In this document: piece after piece, positions 56,362 to 64,000 of the stretch
How the letters are laid out: each line of letters opens with the position of its first letter
How positions within the stretch are numbered: the stretch's first letter is position 1
Assembly (NCBI GenBank): GCA_963664285.2
Contig: CAXXNX010000048.1
Location: 1-64,000 of the forward strand
DNA: 64,000 nt
Reading direction: 5' to 3'
Origin: JAJCYL01 sp963664285
Lineage (GTDB): Bacteria > Bacteroidota > Bacteroidia > Cytophagales > Cyclobacteriaceae
Program-made: the position numbers and the translations under genes
Notes under the pieces: model-generated
The model's database searches: none
The model's input: the letters and a program-made list of their open reading frames with translations, nothing else
Told to the model about the DNA's origin: nothing

Positions 56362-57594
56362 GTGAATTCTGCGAGGGCAATCCTTCACCTAGATCTTGGC
56401 ACCTTTTTCATTTCGTGTGAAAGGCAACTGGAAACAAATTTGGTTGGAAAACCTGTTTTGGTAGGAGGTACAAGTGATCGTGGGGTGGTGGCATCGTGTA
56501 GCTATGAAGCGAGGGAGCTCGGTGTGCATTCAGCTATGCCGATGAATTTAGCAAAACACTTATGCCCTGAAGCGATTATCATTCGTGGAAATAGTAGTGT
56601 TTATATGAAAAAGTCGGAGGAGGTAACACAGGTGATTAGAGAGTCAGTTCCAGCTTTTGAAAAGACCTCTGTTGATGAGTTTTATCTTGACCTATCCGGG
56701 ATGGATAAATTTTTCAACTGCATGAAATGGGCAATAGAGTTGAGAAATAAGATTATTAATGAAACTAATCTCCCCATTTCGTTTGGTTTATCAGAAAACA
56801 AGACCGTTCCTTACCCTTCTTTTTCAAAAGTGGCAACCGGGGAGGCCAAACCGAACAACAAGCTAAAGATCGATTATGGCAAGGAGAAAGCATTCCTCGC
56901 TCCATTATCGGTGAAAAAAATTCCTATGATAGGGGATAAGACCTACCAGGCACTTTTTCAATTGGGAGTAAGGGATATAAGAACACTACAGGAAATGCCT
57001 TGTGAAATGCTGGACAAAGCGTTTGGAAAGAATGGCATTACTATGTGGAATAAGGCTAATGGGATAGATCATTCACCAGTAATTCCTTACCAGGAAAGGA
57101 AATCAATTTCTACTGAAAGGACCTTTGAAAGGGATTCAACTAATGTTAATAAAATGAAGAGTTTTATTACTGCCATGGCTGAAAACCTGGCCTTTCAATT
57201 AAGGAGAGGTAAAAAGCTTACCTCTTGCGTATCAGTCAAGATCAGGTATTCTGATTTCAGTACAGAAACTCTGCAAACGAGATTGCAATATACCTCAGCT
57301 GATCATATTTTGATTCCAAAAATCAAAGAGTTATTCGACAAGTTGTATAATAAAAGATTATTGGTAAGACTTGTTGGAATAAAATATAGTCACTTAGTGG
57401 GGGGCCATTATCAAATCCAGCTTTTCGATGATGCCGAAAAAACAATACGACTTTACCAGGCCATGGATTTTATTAGAAATAAGCATGGTGACAGGTCAAT
57501 TGTACGAGTATCAGGCATGGGAGCTAAAACTATAGGTAGATATAATCCATTTACCGGTGGACCTCCTCCTTTGTTGGCTAACCGGAAGGCTTAA
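56362..57594 (+). CDS. dinB: DNA polymerase IV (Y-family)
   Basis: This 410-residue translesion polymerase starts at GTG 56362. The first catalytic Asp is in ILHLDLGTFFISCERQ; the second Asp of the usual DxD-like pair is Gly here. SVDEFYLDLSGM holds the catalytic Asp-Glu pair. GLSENKTVPYPSFSKVATGEAKPN, the HhH-like KKIPMIGDKTYQALFQLG and a little-finger domain (SISTERTFERDSTNVNK) follow. The C-terminus lacks an obvious beta-clamp QxxLF motif. It performs error-prone bypass of lesions. Confidence 0.93.
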   Translation: MNSARAILHLDLGTFFISCERQLETNLVGKPVLVGGTSDRGVVASCSYEARELGVHSAMPMNLAKHLCPEAIIIRGNSSVYMKKSEEVTQVIRESVPAFEKTSVDEFYLDLSGMDKFFNCMKWAIELRNKIINETNLPISFGLSENKTVPYPSFSKVATGEAKPNNKLKIDYGKEKAFLAPLSVKKIPMIGDKTYQALFQLGVRDIRTLQEMPCEMLDKAFGKNGITMWNKANGIDHSPVIPYQERKSISTERTFERDSTNVNKMKSFITAMAENLAFQLRRGKKLTSCVSVKIRYSDFSTETLQTRLQYTSADHILIPKIKELFDKLYNKRLLVRLVGIKYSHLVGGHYQIQLFDDAEKTIRLYQAMDFIRNKHGDRSIVRVSGMGAKTIGRYNPFTGGPPPLLANRKA

Positions 57595-58230
57595 TTATTT
57601 GATTTTATTTGGTTGAAGAGTTAATGTAATCAAACCAAAAAAAAGATAAATTGATCCGGAAACTTTCTTTTGAATTTCTTGAAATTTCGTATGCCTCAAG
57701 ACTAAGTGTTTTATGGCATTAGCCATGATTACGTATGAACTATCACACACTATTCCCATAACTATGAAGCACATTCCCATAGTAAAAATTTGAGTTTCTA
57801 TCGGATATGAACCAATAGATACAAATTGAGGAATAAATGAGAATATAAACAGTGCAGTCTTCGGATTAAGAATATTTACCAGTACACCCTGAAAGAAAAC
57901 TTCTATAAGATTTTGGCTTCGATGTTTTAATGTAACGACCTTTTTCTTTGAATAAATATTCACTAAACCGAGATATATCAAATACGATGCACCCACATAC
58001 TTCAAGATATTGAATGCTAATTCCGATGTAGTGAGCAAAGCTGAAATCCCAAATGCTGCCGCAACCACATGAAAAACAGTTCCAAATGCAATACCTAACA
58101 CTGAAATAATACCTGACATCTTCCCTTGATCAATACTTTTACCTACAACAAACAACACAGCAGGACCGGGGATAACTAGCAATATCAGGGTCGCGATTAG
58201 AAAAGCAAGAAAGTTTGGTAGTTCTGGCAT
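57595..58230 (-). CDS. LysE-family amino-acid exporter
   Basis: This 211-residue inner-membrane protein has about six helices and the LysE/RhtB signature LVIPGPAVLFVVGKSIDQG near residue 20, with GVLVNILNPKTALFIFSFIPQFV in the middle. It probably exports an amino acid or similar amine; the substrate is not identifiable. It converges on dinB with no gap, and its ATG lies three bases after the stop of the TfoX-like gene. Confidence 0.92.
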   Translation of the reverse strand: MPELPNFLAFLIATLILLVIPGPAVLFVVGKSIDQGKMSGIISVLGIAFGTVFHVVAAAFGISALLTTSELAFNILKYVGASYLIYLGLVNIYSKKKVVTLKHRSQNLIEVFFQGVLVNILNPKTALFIFSFIPQFVSIGSYPIETQIFTMGMCFIVMGIVCDSSYVIMANAIKHLVLRHTKFQEIQKKVSGSIYLFFGLITLTLQPNKIK

Positions 58231-58233
58231 ATT

Positions 58234-58578
58234 CTATTTTTTCTTTTTACTCAATTTCGCTTTTGGATTAAACATTAAAGTTAAATCGAGCCAATACTCT
58301 AAGTCATTATTCAGGTCAATTCCCTCTGGTTCAACGTAAACAAATCCCTTCATACTTCTGCCTGTAAAGTCCATCTCTTTGCATCCCTTTTTAGCGAGCA
58401 CATCTTCATAGATCTCCGGATCAATGCGTGCCATAAGAGTATCTTTAATAATGCCAACACACATCTTGTCGTCAACCATAAAACACAATCCCCCCATCAT
58501 TTTTTTATCAATGAACTGTACTTTTTTCTGATTAAAGTACTGACGGATACGATCAGCCAGGTTCTCATCAAATGCCAT
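58234..58578 (-). CDS. TfoX N-terminal-domain protein
   Basis: This 114-residue single-domain protein shows the TfoX-N pattern: VQFIDKKMMGGLCFMVDDKM, CVGIIKDTLMARIDPEIYE, MDFTGRSMKGFVYVEPEG and a basic tail (KLSKKKK). Stand-alone TfoX-N proteins are common and do not necessarily regulate competence. It is likely co-transcribed with the LysE gene. Confidence 0.9.
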   Translation of the reverse strand: MAFDENLADRIRQYFNQKKVQFIDKKMMGGLCFMVDDKMCVGIIKDTLMARIDPEIYEDVLAKKGCKEMDFTGRSMKGFVYVEPEGIDLNNDLEYWLDLTLMFNPKAKLSKKKK

Positions 58579-58621
58579 GTATCTAATTTAATAGTTGACG
58601 AATAAGAAGTGTAGTTAAGGA

Positions 58622-59545
58622 CTATTTAGGTCGAATAATGGATTCAACGCCATTGGCATATGATGTAGGTTGGGTATTGAAATAATGTTCGTATTTATCA
58701 CTCTTAAAAATGAAATCGCGATCAAACTGGTAGATCATTTCGGATAATTCCTTCATTATTGGATTAAACAGGCCCATGATTTGAGCCATAGTTTCGCCAG
58801 CAATTTGATATTTGGGGTTTTTGATATTCATTTCGCGGGCGAATACATCAATCCATTCCTTGCCTGTTAAAGGATCCGGGGCTGTAGGCAGATGCCATAC
58901 CTGGTTGTAGGCAGTATTTGAGTTGCCAAGTTCAGCAGTTGCCTTACCAATATCTGGAGTATAGATAAATGAATGCTTGCAATCAATCTTTCCTAACCAG
59001 TTAGCTTTTTTACCCGATTTAAAGTTGTCATGTACAGAGATCATCAGCATGCTCTTATCATTATTAGGTCCATAGAAATCAGGAGCTCTAGCGATCAAAC
59101 CCGATATTGTGTTCCTTTCCCATGCATTCATCATCATTTCAGAAATCTCTGCTCTCACTTTCCCCTTTTTACTTGGAGGATTGATGGGAGTATCTTCAGT
59201 CATGTTATCGAGATGGTCCTTATCATACATGTACACGTTGTCGAAGAACACCATCTTGCAGTTGTGGAAAGCACACGCATCAATGGTATTACGCATGATC
59301 TTAGGCCAGCTTTCCTCCCAAATTTTAAGATTATAGTCTAACCCTACAGTTAGATACACTATATCAGACCCTTTGACAGCCTCTTTAACCTGCTCAGTGT
59401 CGGTTAGATCACAAGGGAAGAGCTCATTTGATTGATTTACAATTTTAGGATTTCTACTTACGAGCCTTATCTTATTTGTATGTTTTGGAAGATTTTTTGC
59501 TAATTCGATGCCAATGATTCCTCCAGAGCCCAATATTGTTTGCAT
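58622..59545 (-). CDS. NAD-dependent epimerase/dehydratase family protein
   Basis: This 307-residue atypical extended SDR starts with LGSGGIIGIELAKNLP (nucleotide-binding Gly-rich loop), with VYLTVGLDYN, FFDNVYMYDKDHLD in place of the catalytic YxxxK region, and LIARAPDFYGPNN. The substrate is unknown. It ends 43 bases upstream of the TfoX-like gene on the same strand. Confidence 0.85.
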   Translation of the reverse strand: MQTILGSGGIIGIELAKNLPKHTNKIRLVSRNPKIVNQSNELFPCDLTDTEQVKEAVKGSDIVYLTVGLDYNLKIWEESWPKIMRNTIDACAFHNCKMVFFDNVYMYDKDHLDNMTEDTPINPPSKKGKVRAEISEMMMNAWERNTISGLIARAPDFYGPNNDKSMLMISVHDNFKSGKKANWLGKIDCKHSFIYTPDIGKATAELGNSNTAYNQVWHLPTAPDPLTGKEWIDVFAREMNIKNPKYQIAGETMAQIMGLFNPIMKELSEMIYQFDRDFIFKSDKYEHYFNTQPTSYANGVESIIRPK

Positions 59546-59646
59546 GTGTTATTGCTTTGTGTTGGTTAAGTACATAATTTCTCAGTTAAATTACATATTG
59601 CGGAGAGCTTTCCCCATTTAGTTGTTAATAAACTTAATGGATGGAA

Positions 59647-60075
59647 CTATTTAATATTTTCTAGAAATTCAATCAGGCTGTCCCAACCAAGGGTTACGCA
59701 TTTAATTCTGCCTGAATGTTTCCTGACTGGTGCAAAAGCTGCAAGTTCCTTTGGTAGGTTGTATTGACTTCCGTCATTCAATAAAAGCTCTTTGACTAAA
59801 TGATTTGTAGTGTGCACCTCATTAATCGGTTTACCATTTATTAATTGTATCAAGATTGATATGGATGCTTTGGATATGGCACAACCATAGCCATGGAAAG
59901 AAAGATTAACTATACGCTCCTCTTCAAGGTCAAAGTAGAGATTGAATTGATCCCCGCAAACTGGATTATAAGCTTCTACACAAAAAGTAGCATCTTCTCG
60001 CTTTTCGAAATTTAGAGGTTCACTGTTGTGCTTTAAGATAACCTCGTGATAAAGTTCTTTGAGTATATCAGACAT
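59647..60075 (-). CDS. sufU: SufU-type iron-sulfur scaffold / sulfur acceptor
   Basis: This 142-residue protein has the three conserved Cys plus Asp of SufU: NPVCGDQF, GYGCAISKAS and RIKCVTLGW. In Gram-positive SufU these residues bind zinc and accept sulfur from SufS. It overlaps sufS by one base, so the pair is translationally coupled. The other suf genes (sufBCD) are not in the window. Confidence 0.93.
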   Translation of the reverse strand: MSDILKELYHEVILKHNSEPLNFEKREDATFCVEAYNPVCGDQFNLYFDLEEERIVNLSFHGYGCAISKASISILIQLINGKPINEVHTTNHLVKELLLNDGSQYNLPKELAAFAPVRKHSGRIKCVTLGWDSLIEFLENIK

Positions 60076-61295
60076 CAGGCAAAAATAGTTTTTACCGAAA
60101 GAAGGGCCTCGTAGAGTTGGTCGATCTCTTTCCTATCGTTATAGAAAGCCACAGAGGCACGGGAAGTTCCCGAAATGTTGAAGGAATGCATCAAAGGCAT
60201 GGCGCAATGGTGACCTGCTCTTATTGCGATTCCCTCTTCGTCTAAAATAGTTGCTACATCGTGTGGGTGAATGTGATCGAAGACAAATGAAACGATGCTG
60301 CCCCGTAATGTGGGATTGCCTATTATCTTCAACCCTTCAATAGTACATAGCTTATCTGCCATATAGATGGCCAGGTCTTCCGTGTACCCCCTGATCTTCT
60401 CAAGTCCGATTGAATTAAGGTAATTAATGGCGGCGCCCAAACCAACTACACCGGCGATATCGGGGGTACCTGCCTCAAAACGATGGGGGAGATCAGCAAA
60501 TGACGTGTCTTCGTAGCTAACAGTTTTAATCATTTCTCCACCAAATTGGTAAGGATCCATTTGGCTTAAGTATTCTTTTTTGGCATAAAGGACTCCAATT
60601 CCAGTTGGTCCAAACATTTTATGTCCTGAAAAAGTATAGAAGTCACAATTCAGCGAATTCATATTGACCGGTTGATGCCCGACCGCTTGGGCTCCATCAA
60701 TCAGTACTGGAATACCCTTGTCATGAGCAATTTTAATTACTTCCGCAATCGGATTGATGGTACCCAATGAGTTGGAGATATGACTTATAGCTAGAAGTTT
60801 TGTTTGGTTTGTAATCTTTGTTGAAACTTCATTTACATCGATTTCGCCAAAATCAGACACAGATATTATATCGAGATGAGCTTTTTTCGAAAGAGCCAGC
60901 CTTTGCCAGGGTATAAGATTGGAATGATGTTCCATTCCTGTTATCAATAATCTATCACCTTTAGAGACAATTTGTTCTGCGAAAGAAGATGCAACCAAAT
61001 TGATACCCTCTGTGGTTCCTCTTACAAACACTATTTCTTCTTTATAATCGGCCCCAATAAAATCCCTGACCTTATTTCTTGTATCCTCATAAAGTTCAGT
61101 GGCCTCAACCCCTAGAAAGTGAATACCACGATGAATATTGGAATTGTGATTCATGTAAAAGTCATTGATGGCATCAATTACCTGGATGGGTTTTTGAGTG
61201 GTTGCTGCATTATCCAGGTAGATTAATTTCTTACCTGATTTGTTGGTTCTGTTAAGAATTGGGAAATCCTGTCGTATTTGATCAATGGGTAGCAT
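60075..61295 (-). CDS. sufS: Cysteine desulfurase SufS
   Basis: This 406-residue group II cysteine desulfurase converts cysteine to alanine and an enzyme-bound persulfide for Fe-S cluster assembly. YLDNAATTQKP opens the domain, MEHHSNLIPWQ and DGAQAVGH contact PLP, TFSGHKMFGPTGIGVLY carries the Schiff-base Lys, and RAGHHCAMPLM holds the catalytic Cys. The SRASVAFYND end is family-typical. It is first in the sufS-sufU pair and divergent from the BNR-repeat gene. Confidence 0.96.
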   Translation of the reverse strand: MLPIDQIRQDFPILNRTNKSGKKLIYLDNAATTQKPIQVIDAINDFYMNHNSNIHRGIHFLGVEATELYEDTRNKVRDFIGADYKEEIVFVRGTTEGINLVASSFAEQIVSKGDRLLITGMEHHSNLIPWQRLALSKKAHLDIISVSDFGEIDVNEVSTKITNQTKLLAISHISNSLGTINPIAEVIKIAHDKGIPVLIDGAQAVGHQPVNMNSLNCDFYTFSGHKMFGPTGIGVLYAKKEYLSQMDPYQFGGEMIKTVSYEDTSFADLPHRFEAGTPDIAGVVGLGAAINYLNSIGLEKIRGYTEDLAIYMADKLCTIEGLKIIGNPTLRGSIVSFVFDHIHPHDVATILDEEGIAIRAGHHCAMPLMHSFNISGTSRASVAFYNDRKEIDQLYEALLSVKTIFA

Positions 61296-61400
61296 TTTTA
61301 TGTTGTGTCAAATCGCCGTTTAATCTAAAAACCCAATCTGCGATCAAGATATTGATTATTTTACGTTCCAACCCATCATTGATTATAATAAGCGGTTATT

Positions 61401-62489
61401 ATGTCGGTAAATGGAGATAAAATCTTGTTAGCTACAGCCAAGGGATTGGTAACTTATATAAAAAGCGGTAATGGATGGATGTTCAGCGAAACTGATTTCC
61501 TCGGCCAACCTGCTTCTATGGTTTATGTGGACGAGCGAACAAATACCTCGTGGGTAAGCCTGGCACACAAACACTGGGGGCAAAAACTTCATTACTCAGG
61601 TGATGAAGGAAAAACCTGGAACGAAGTTAATGCACTCAAATATCCGGAAGACGCTGAAATAAGTCCTGGTAAAGCGGCTACTCTAAAGTATGTGTGGTCA
61701 ATTGCCCATGGAGGTGAGGATAAACCCAATCGGATATTGGTAGGGACTGAACCCGGTGGTCTTTTTGTTTCTGAAGATTTAGGTCAATCATTTTCATTGG
61801 TCGAAAGTTTGTGGAATCATCCTTCGAGGCCGGAGTATTGGTTTGGGGGTGGTCGCGATAATGCCGGCATTCATTCCATTGTTATGGATCCAAGAGATAG
61901 TGATCATTTTTATATCGGCGTTAGTTGTGCCGGTGTTTTTGAAACAACGGATGGAGGTAAATCATGGGTAGTAAGAAATAATGGTTTGCGAGCTGATTAT
62001 TTACCTAACCCTAGATCAGAACTGGGTCACGACCCACATTCAATTAAGATCTGCCAGTCAAATCCGGATGTGATCTGGCAACAAAATCACTGCGGCATTT
62101 TCAGATCTGTCGACGCCGGGAAAAGCTGGGTTGATATCACCGATCAGAAAGGGCTGGCTAATTACGGTTTTGCTTTGGTGATTGATAATGACGATCCTAA
62201 CCGTGCCTGGGTAATTCCTGCCACAAGTGATCAAATTAGAGTGGCGGTTGACCAATCACTTTGCGTATGTCGAACAGAAGATGGAGGTAAGTCATGGGAG
62301 GCTTTTAGAGAAGGTTTACCACAGACTAACTGTTTCGATATTGTTCTGCGTCATTCCTTCGCAAGGAGTGGTGACACCCTAGTATTTGGTACAAATACAG
62401 GGAATCTATTTATCTCTGAGGATGACGGAGAATCATGGAGAAACCTTAATAACTATTTGCCGACTGTTTTCGCTTTGTGTTTTGCCTGA
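61401..62489 (+). CDS. BNR/Asp-box repeat beta-propeller protein
   Basis: This 362-residue protein has no signal peptide and contains Asp-box (SxDxGxTW-type) repeats: SGDEGKTWNEV, TTDGGKSWVV, SVDAGKSWVDI, TEDGGKSWEAF and SEDDGESWRNL. They are spaced as in a six- or seven-bladed sialidase/VPS10-like propeller. DPRDSDHFYIGVSCAGVFE lies between blades. There is no sialidase Arg triad that I can recognise, so an enzyme function is not claimed. Confidence 0.88.
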   Translation: MSVNGDKILLATAKGLVTYIKSGNGWMFSETDFLGQPASMVYVDERTNTSWVSLAHKHWGQKLHYSGDEGKTWNEVNALKYPEDAEISPGKAATLKYVWSIAHGGEDKPNRILVGTEPGGLFVSEDLGQSFSLVESLWNHPSRPEYWFGGGRDNAGIHSIVMDPRDSDHFYIGVSCAGVFETTDGGKSWVVRNNGLRADYLPNPRSELGHDPHSIKICQSNPDVIWQQNHCGIFRSVDAGKSWVDITDQKGLANYGFALVIDNDDPNRAWVIPATSDQIRVAVDQSLCVCRTEDGGKSWEAFREGLPQTNCFDIVLRHSFARSGDTLVFGTNTGNLFISEDDGESWRNLNNYLPTVFALCFA

Positions 62490-62904
62490 TTTTCAAGTAT
62501 TAAGAGATCAGGAGTTTAAAGAATGAGTGATTGATTCCAGCAGTCCTTCAGAATGAGACCAAAGCTTTTCACCAATCGTTTTATCTAAACTTCTTTCATC
62601 CGGATCCTTTTTAGCCATCATGTGAAGATAATAATCTGATTTGCCCTCAATTTCTTTTGAGCATGCGAGATAGGTGACTGGAATGGCAGCTTTGATTGGA
62701 TTTTGAAAAAACAATCCAAAAATCAGTTTAAGTAAAGGTTTGAAGATCTTGGGTGATTCCCGGGCAATATTGGTATTTACAGCGCCAGGACAAAGCGAAT
62801 GAACCGAATAGTTTACTTGATCATTTGGATTAAGTCTTCTGGACAATTCTGATGCTAACGTGTTGAGGTGAAGCTTATAATAACCATATAATGCGATCAC
62901 TTTT

Positions 62905-62927
62905 GCAACCCATTATTAATCCCAAAA
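62905..62927. mobile_element. 23-base fragment of the IS1380 right end
   Basis: GCAACCCATTATTAATCCCA plus three A is identical to the stretch just inside the right end of the IS1380 copies (for example 27739-27761). It has no terminal repeat and no target duplication, so it did not arrive by transposition of a full element. Confidence 0.8.
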
Positions 62928-62929
62928 CA

Positions 62930-63036
62930 TGAAGATCTTGGGTGATTCCCGGGCAATATTGGTATTTACAGCGCCAGGACAAAGCGAATATACTCTGGAC
63001 TGCTAACGTGTTGAGGTGAAGCTTATAATAACCATA
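62930..63036. repeat. Partial duplication of the SDR 3' region
   Basis: 62930-62989 is an exact 60-base copy of 62741-62800, and 63001-63036 is an exact 36-base copy of 62853-62888. The original 52 bases between these blocks are reduced to 11 bases in the second copy. The duplication is direct. Confidence 0.9.
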
Positions 63037-63485
63037 ATCGTCCAAATTTTTCAAAGTCAATGTCATCTCCGGAGCGATGAGATTCTGAGGATATATAGAT
63101 AATACGAGGTATGTTCCCTTTGGTATTGAATAGATCTTCTTTCAATAATTCATTGATAAGAATGAATTTGGCTAGATAATTGACCATGAACATTTGGTCA
63201 AGACCTTCATTGGTTTTTCTCGAGCCTTTAGGAACAACAGCAGCATTAAAGATGGTAATGTCCAACTTGACAGACCTGTTTTTTAATTCTGAAACTAAAG
63301 CAACAATGGAGTATAGATCGGACAGATCAACCCGGATCATTTCTACTTGATTCGAACCGGTTAAAGCCTTAATCTTTTCACCTGTCTCCGGAATACCACT
63401 ACGGCAGGCATGATCACTTTTCCCCCTCGTTCAACTAATTGCTGAGTAATAGCGAAACCCAAGCCTGAATTAGCACCGGTTACCA

Positions 63486-63538
63486 GGATAATACCTCTAC
63501 GATCTTTTCTGTTTCCTCGTTTGCGCCTTCGTTTGCCA
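63486..63538. mobile_element. 53-base internal IS30 fragment
   Basis: The sequence equals an internal part of the IS30 transposase gene (residues around GKRRRKRGNRKDRRGII; compare 20267-20319). It carries neither element end and no target duplication. It interrupts the SDR frame between GKV and LVTG. Confidence 0.9.
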
Positions 63539-63706
63539 AACCTTCCCATCTATCCTGTCAGCATCAGTCAATGTGCCTACCGGTGGATGTTTTTTGAACA
63601 TATTAACTATCCCAGATAGGGTAGCAGTGAAAGGATTGGAGTAATTGGCTTTTTGGTTCAATCTTTAGATCTGATTTTCAAAAGTAATGTAGCATCTGGA
63701 AATTAT

Positions 63707-63714
63707 TACCTTTG
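63707..63714 (+). promoter_or_regulatory. -7 promoter element for hicBA (TACCTTTG)
   Basis: TACCTTTG fits TAnnTTTG and lies 17 bases before the hicB start codon, implying a very short leader. Confidence 0.4.
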
Positions 63715-63730
63715 TTGTAATATTGATGAA

Positions 63731-63943
63731 ATGAATAAGTATTTAGTTGTATTTGAAAAATCTCCAACAGGTTATGGGGCATATGTTCCGGATTTACCAG
63801 GTTGCATTGCTACTGGTAAAACTAGAGATGAAATTGAAGTATTGATTTACGAAGCCATAATATTTCACTTGGAAGGTATGGAGAAGGAGGGGCTTGAAAT
63901 CCCAAAACCTTTAACAGAAGCGGAAACCTTTGTATTTTCTTAG
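63731..63943 (+). CDS. hicB: HicB-family antitoxin
   Basis: The start MNKYLVVFEKSPTGYGAYVP at 63731 gives 70 residues. The HicB partial-RNase-H fold is shown by GYGAYVPDLPGCIATGKTRDE and IYEAIIFHLEGMEKEG. There is no C-terminal DNA-binding helix-turn-helix, so it is the short antitoxin form. It is followed after four bases by a hicA start. The pair is a type II toxin-antitoxin system acting on mRNA. Confidence 0.85.
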   Translation: MNKYLVVFEKSPTGYGAYVPDLPGCIATGKTRDEIEVLIYEAIIFHLEGMEKEGLEIPKPLTEAETFVFS

Positions 63944-63947
63944 ATAA

Positions 63948-64000
63948 TTGAAGGTCAAAGAAGTAATTAAATTAATTGAGGATGACGGCTGGTTCAAAAA
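63948..64000 (+). CDS. hicA: HicA-family toxin, 5' part only
   Basis: The frame from a TTG at 63948 reads MKVKEVIKLIEDDGWFK and runs off the window. It matches the N-terminus of HicA (the VxEVIKxLEDDGW pattern before the catalytic His in GSH). Position directly after hicB supports the call. The catalytic His is outside the window. Confidence 0.7.
   Translation, partial: MKVKEVIKLIEDDGWFK

Larger units (their letters stand above)
62508..63601 (-). pseudogene. Short-chain dehydrogenase, scrambled by fragment insertions
   Basis: The natural start is MFKKHPPVGTLTDADRIDGK at 63601, then LVTGANSGLGFAITQQL (Rossmann), CRSGIPETGEKIKALTGSNQ, FNAAVVPKG, RIIYISSESHR, YGYYKLHLNTLASELSRRL (catalytic YxxxK) and CPGAVNTNIARESP. 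A 53-base IS30 fragment splits GKV from LVTG (63486-63538). A one-base deletion near 63409 breaks VIMACRS. A block at ~62889-63040 contains a 23-base IS1380 end plus partial duplications of this gene. No full-length product is possible. The family is retinol-dehydrogenase-like SDR; the substrate is unknown. Confidence 0.88.

Noticed and set aside
1..64000. CRISPR arrays, tRNA or rRNA genes, prophage
   Set aside because: No regularly spaced repeats, cloverleaf-like sequence, rRNA signature or phage structural genes were seen on reading the window, though a covariance search was not possible.

Overview
The window comes from a Bacteroidota chromosome, most likely a Cytophagales-type gliding or marine lineage. 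The evidence is type IX secretion (T9SS) sorting domains at the C-termini of three surface proteins, a PorP/SprF-family gene, TAnnTTTG-type promoters, and an AT-rich genome with typical Bacteroidota housekeeping genes (hemA, hisS, cca, ybaB, trxA, sufS-sufU, gnd, dinB). No rRNA, tRNA, CRISPR array or phage module is visible.

The dominant feature is a recent burst of insertion sequences. There are five IS30-family copies (A-E, about 1.11 kb), three IS1380-family copies (1.62 kb), four IS1595-family copies (1.075 kb) and one truncated DDE element of IS5/IS1182 type. Together they fill about a quarter of the window. Ends and target duplications can be read directly: 3 bp for all IS30 copies, TTAA for two IS1380 copies, 8 bp for the IS1595 copies. 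Several insertions split or trim host genes that can be rejoined on paper: a GIY-YIG nuclease, a helix-hairpin-helix protein, a roughly 1,289-residue T9SS type B surface protein, the tail of an MFS transporter and the last codons of cca. Other host genes carry single-base frameshifts or deletions (an M48 protease, a ThrRS-editing-domain protein, a short-chain dehydrogenase). This suggests relaxed selection or, in part, assembly and homopolymer error.

Layout: 1-2.7 kb, end of a T9SS cargo gene, palindromic repeats and a GIY-YIG gene split by IS30-A. 2.7-6.6 kb, a cysteine-desulfurase-like enzyme and a sulfur operon (MBL-rhodanese plus two YeeE/YedE halves). 6.6-11 kb, IS30-B, gnd, IS1380-1. 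11-19.6 kb, amidohydrolase, broken ThrRS-editing protein, cytochrome P450, broken M48 protease, ABCG-like transporter. 19.7-26 kb, IS30-C, lipoprotein, acyl-CoA dehydrogenase, a conserved unknown, trxA. 26-35 kb, HhH gene split by IS1380-2, hemA, WG-repeat protein, truncated transposase, IS1380-3. 35-40.4 kb, glycosyltransferase, ybaB, T9SS type B protein, hisS. 40.4-48.4 kb, IS30-D, the giant split surface protein, PorP/SprF, DUF2059. 48.4-56.3 kb, cca and a cluster of four IS copies around a TPR gene and an MFS gene. 56.3-64 kb, dinB, LysE, TfoX-N, an epimerase, sufU-sufS, a BNR-repeat protein, a scrambled short-chain dehydrogenase and a hicB-hicA toxin-antitoxin pair running off the edge.

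The least ordinary structures are two. The short-chain dehydrogenase locus contains a 53-base piece of IS30, a 23-base piece of an IS1380 end and partial duplications of itself. One end of IS30-E carries about seven clustered small deletions. I found no clear novel defence or biosynthetic system.
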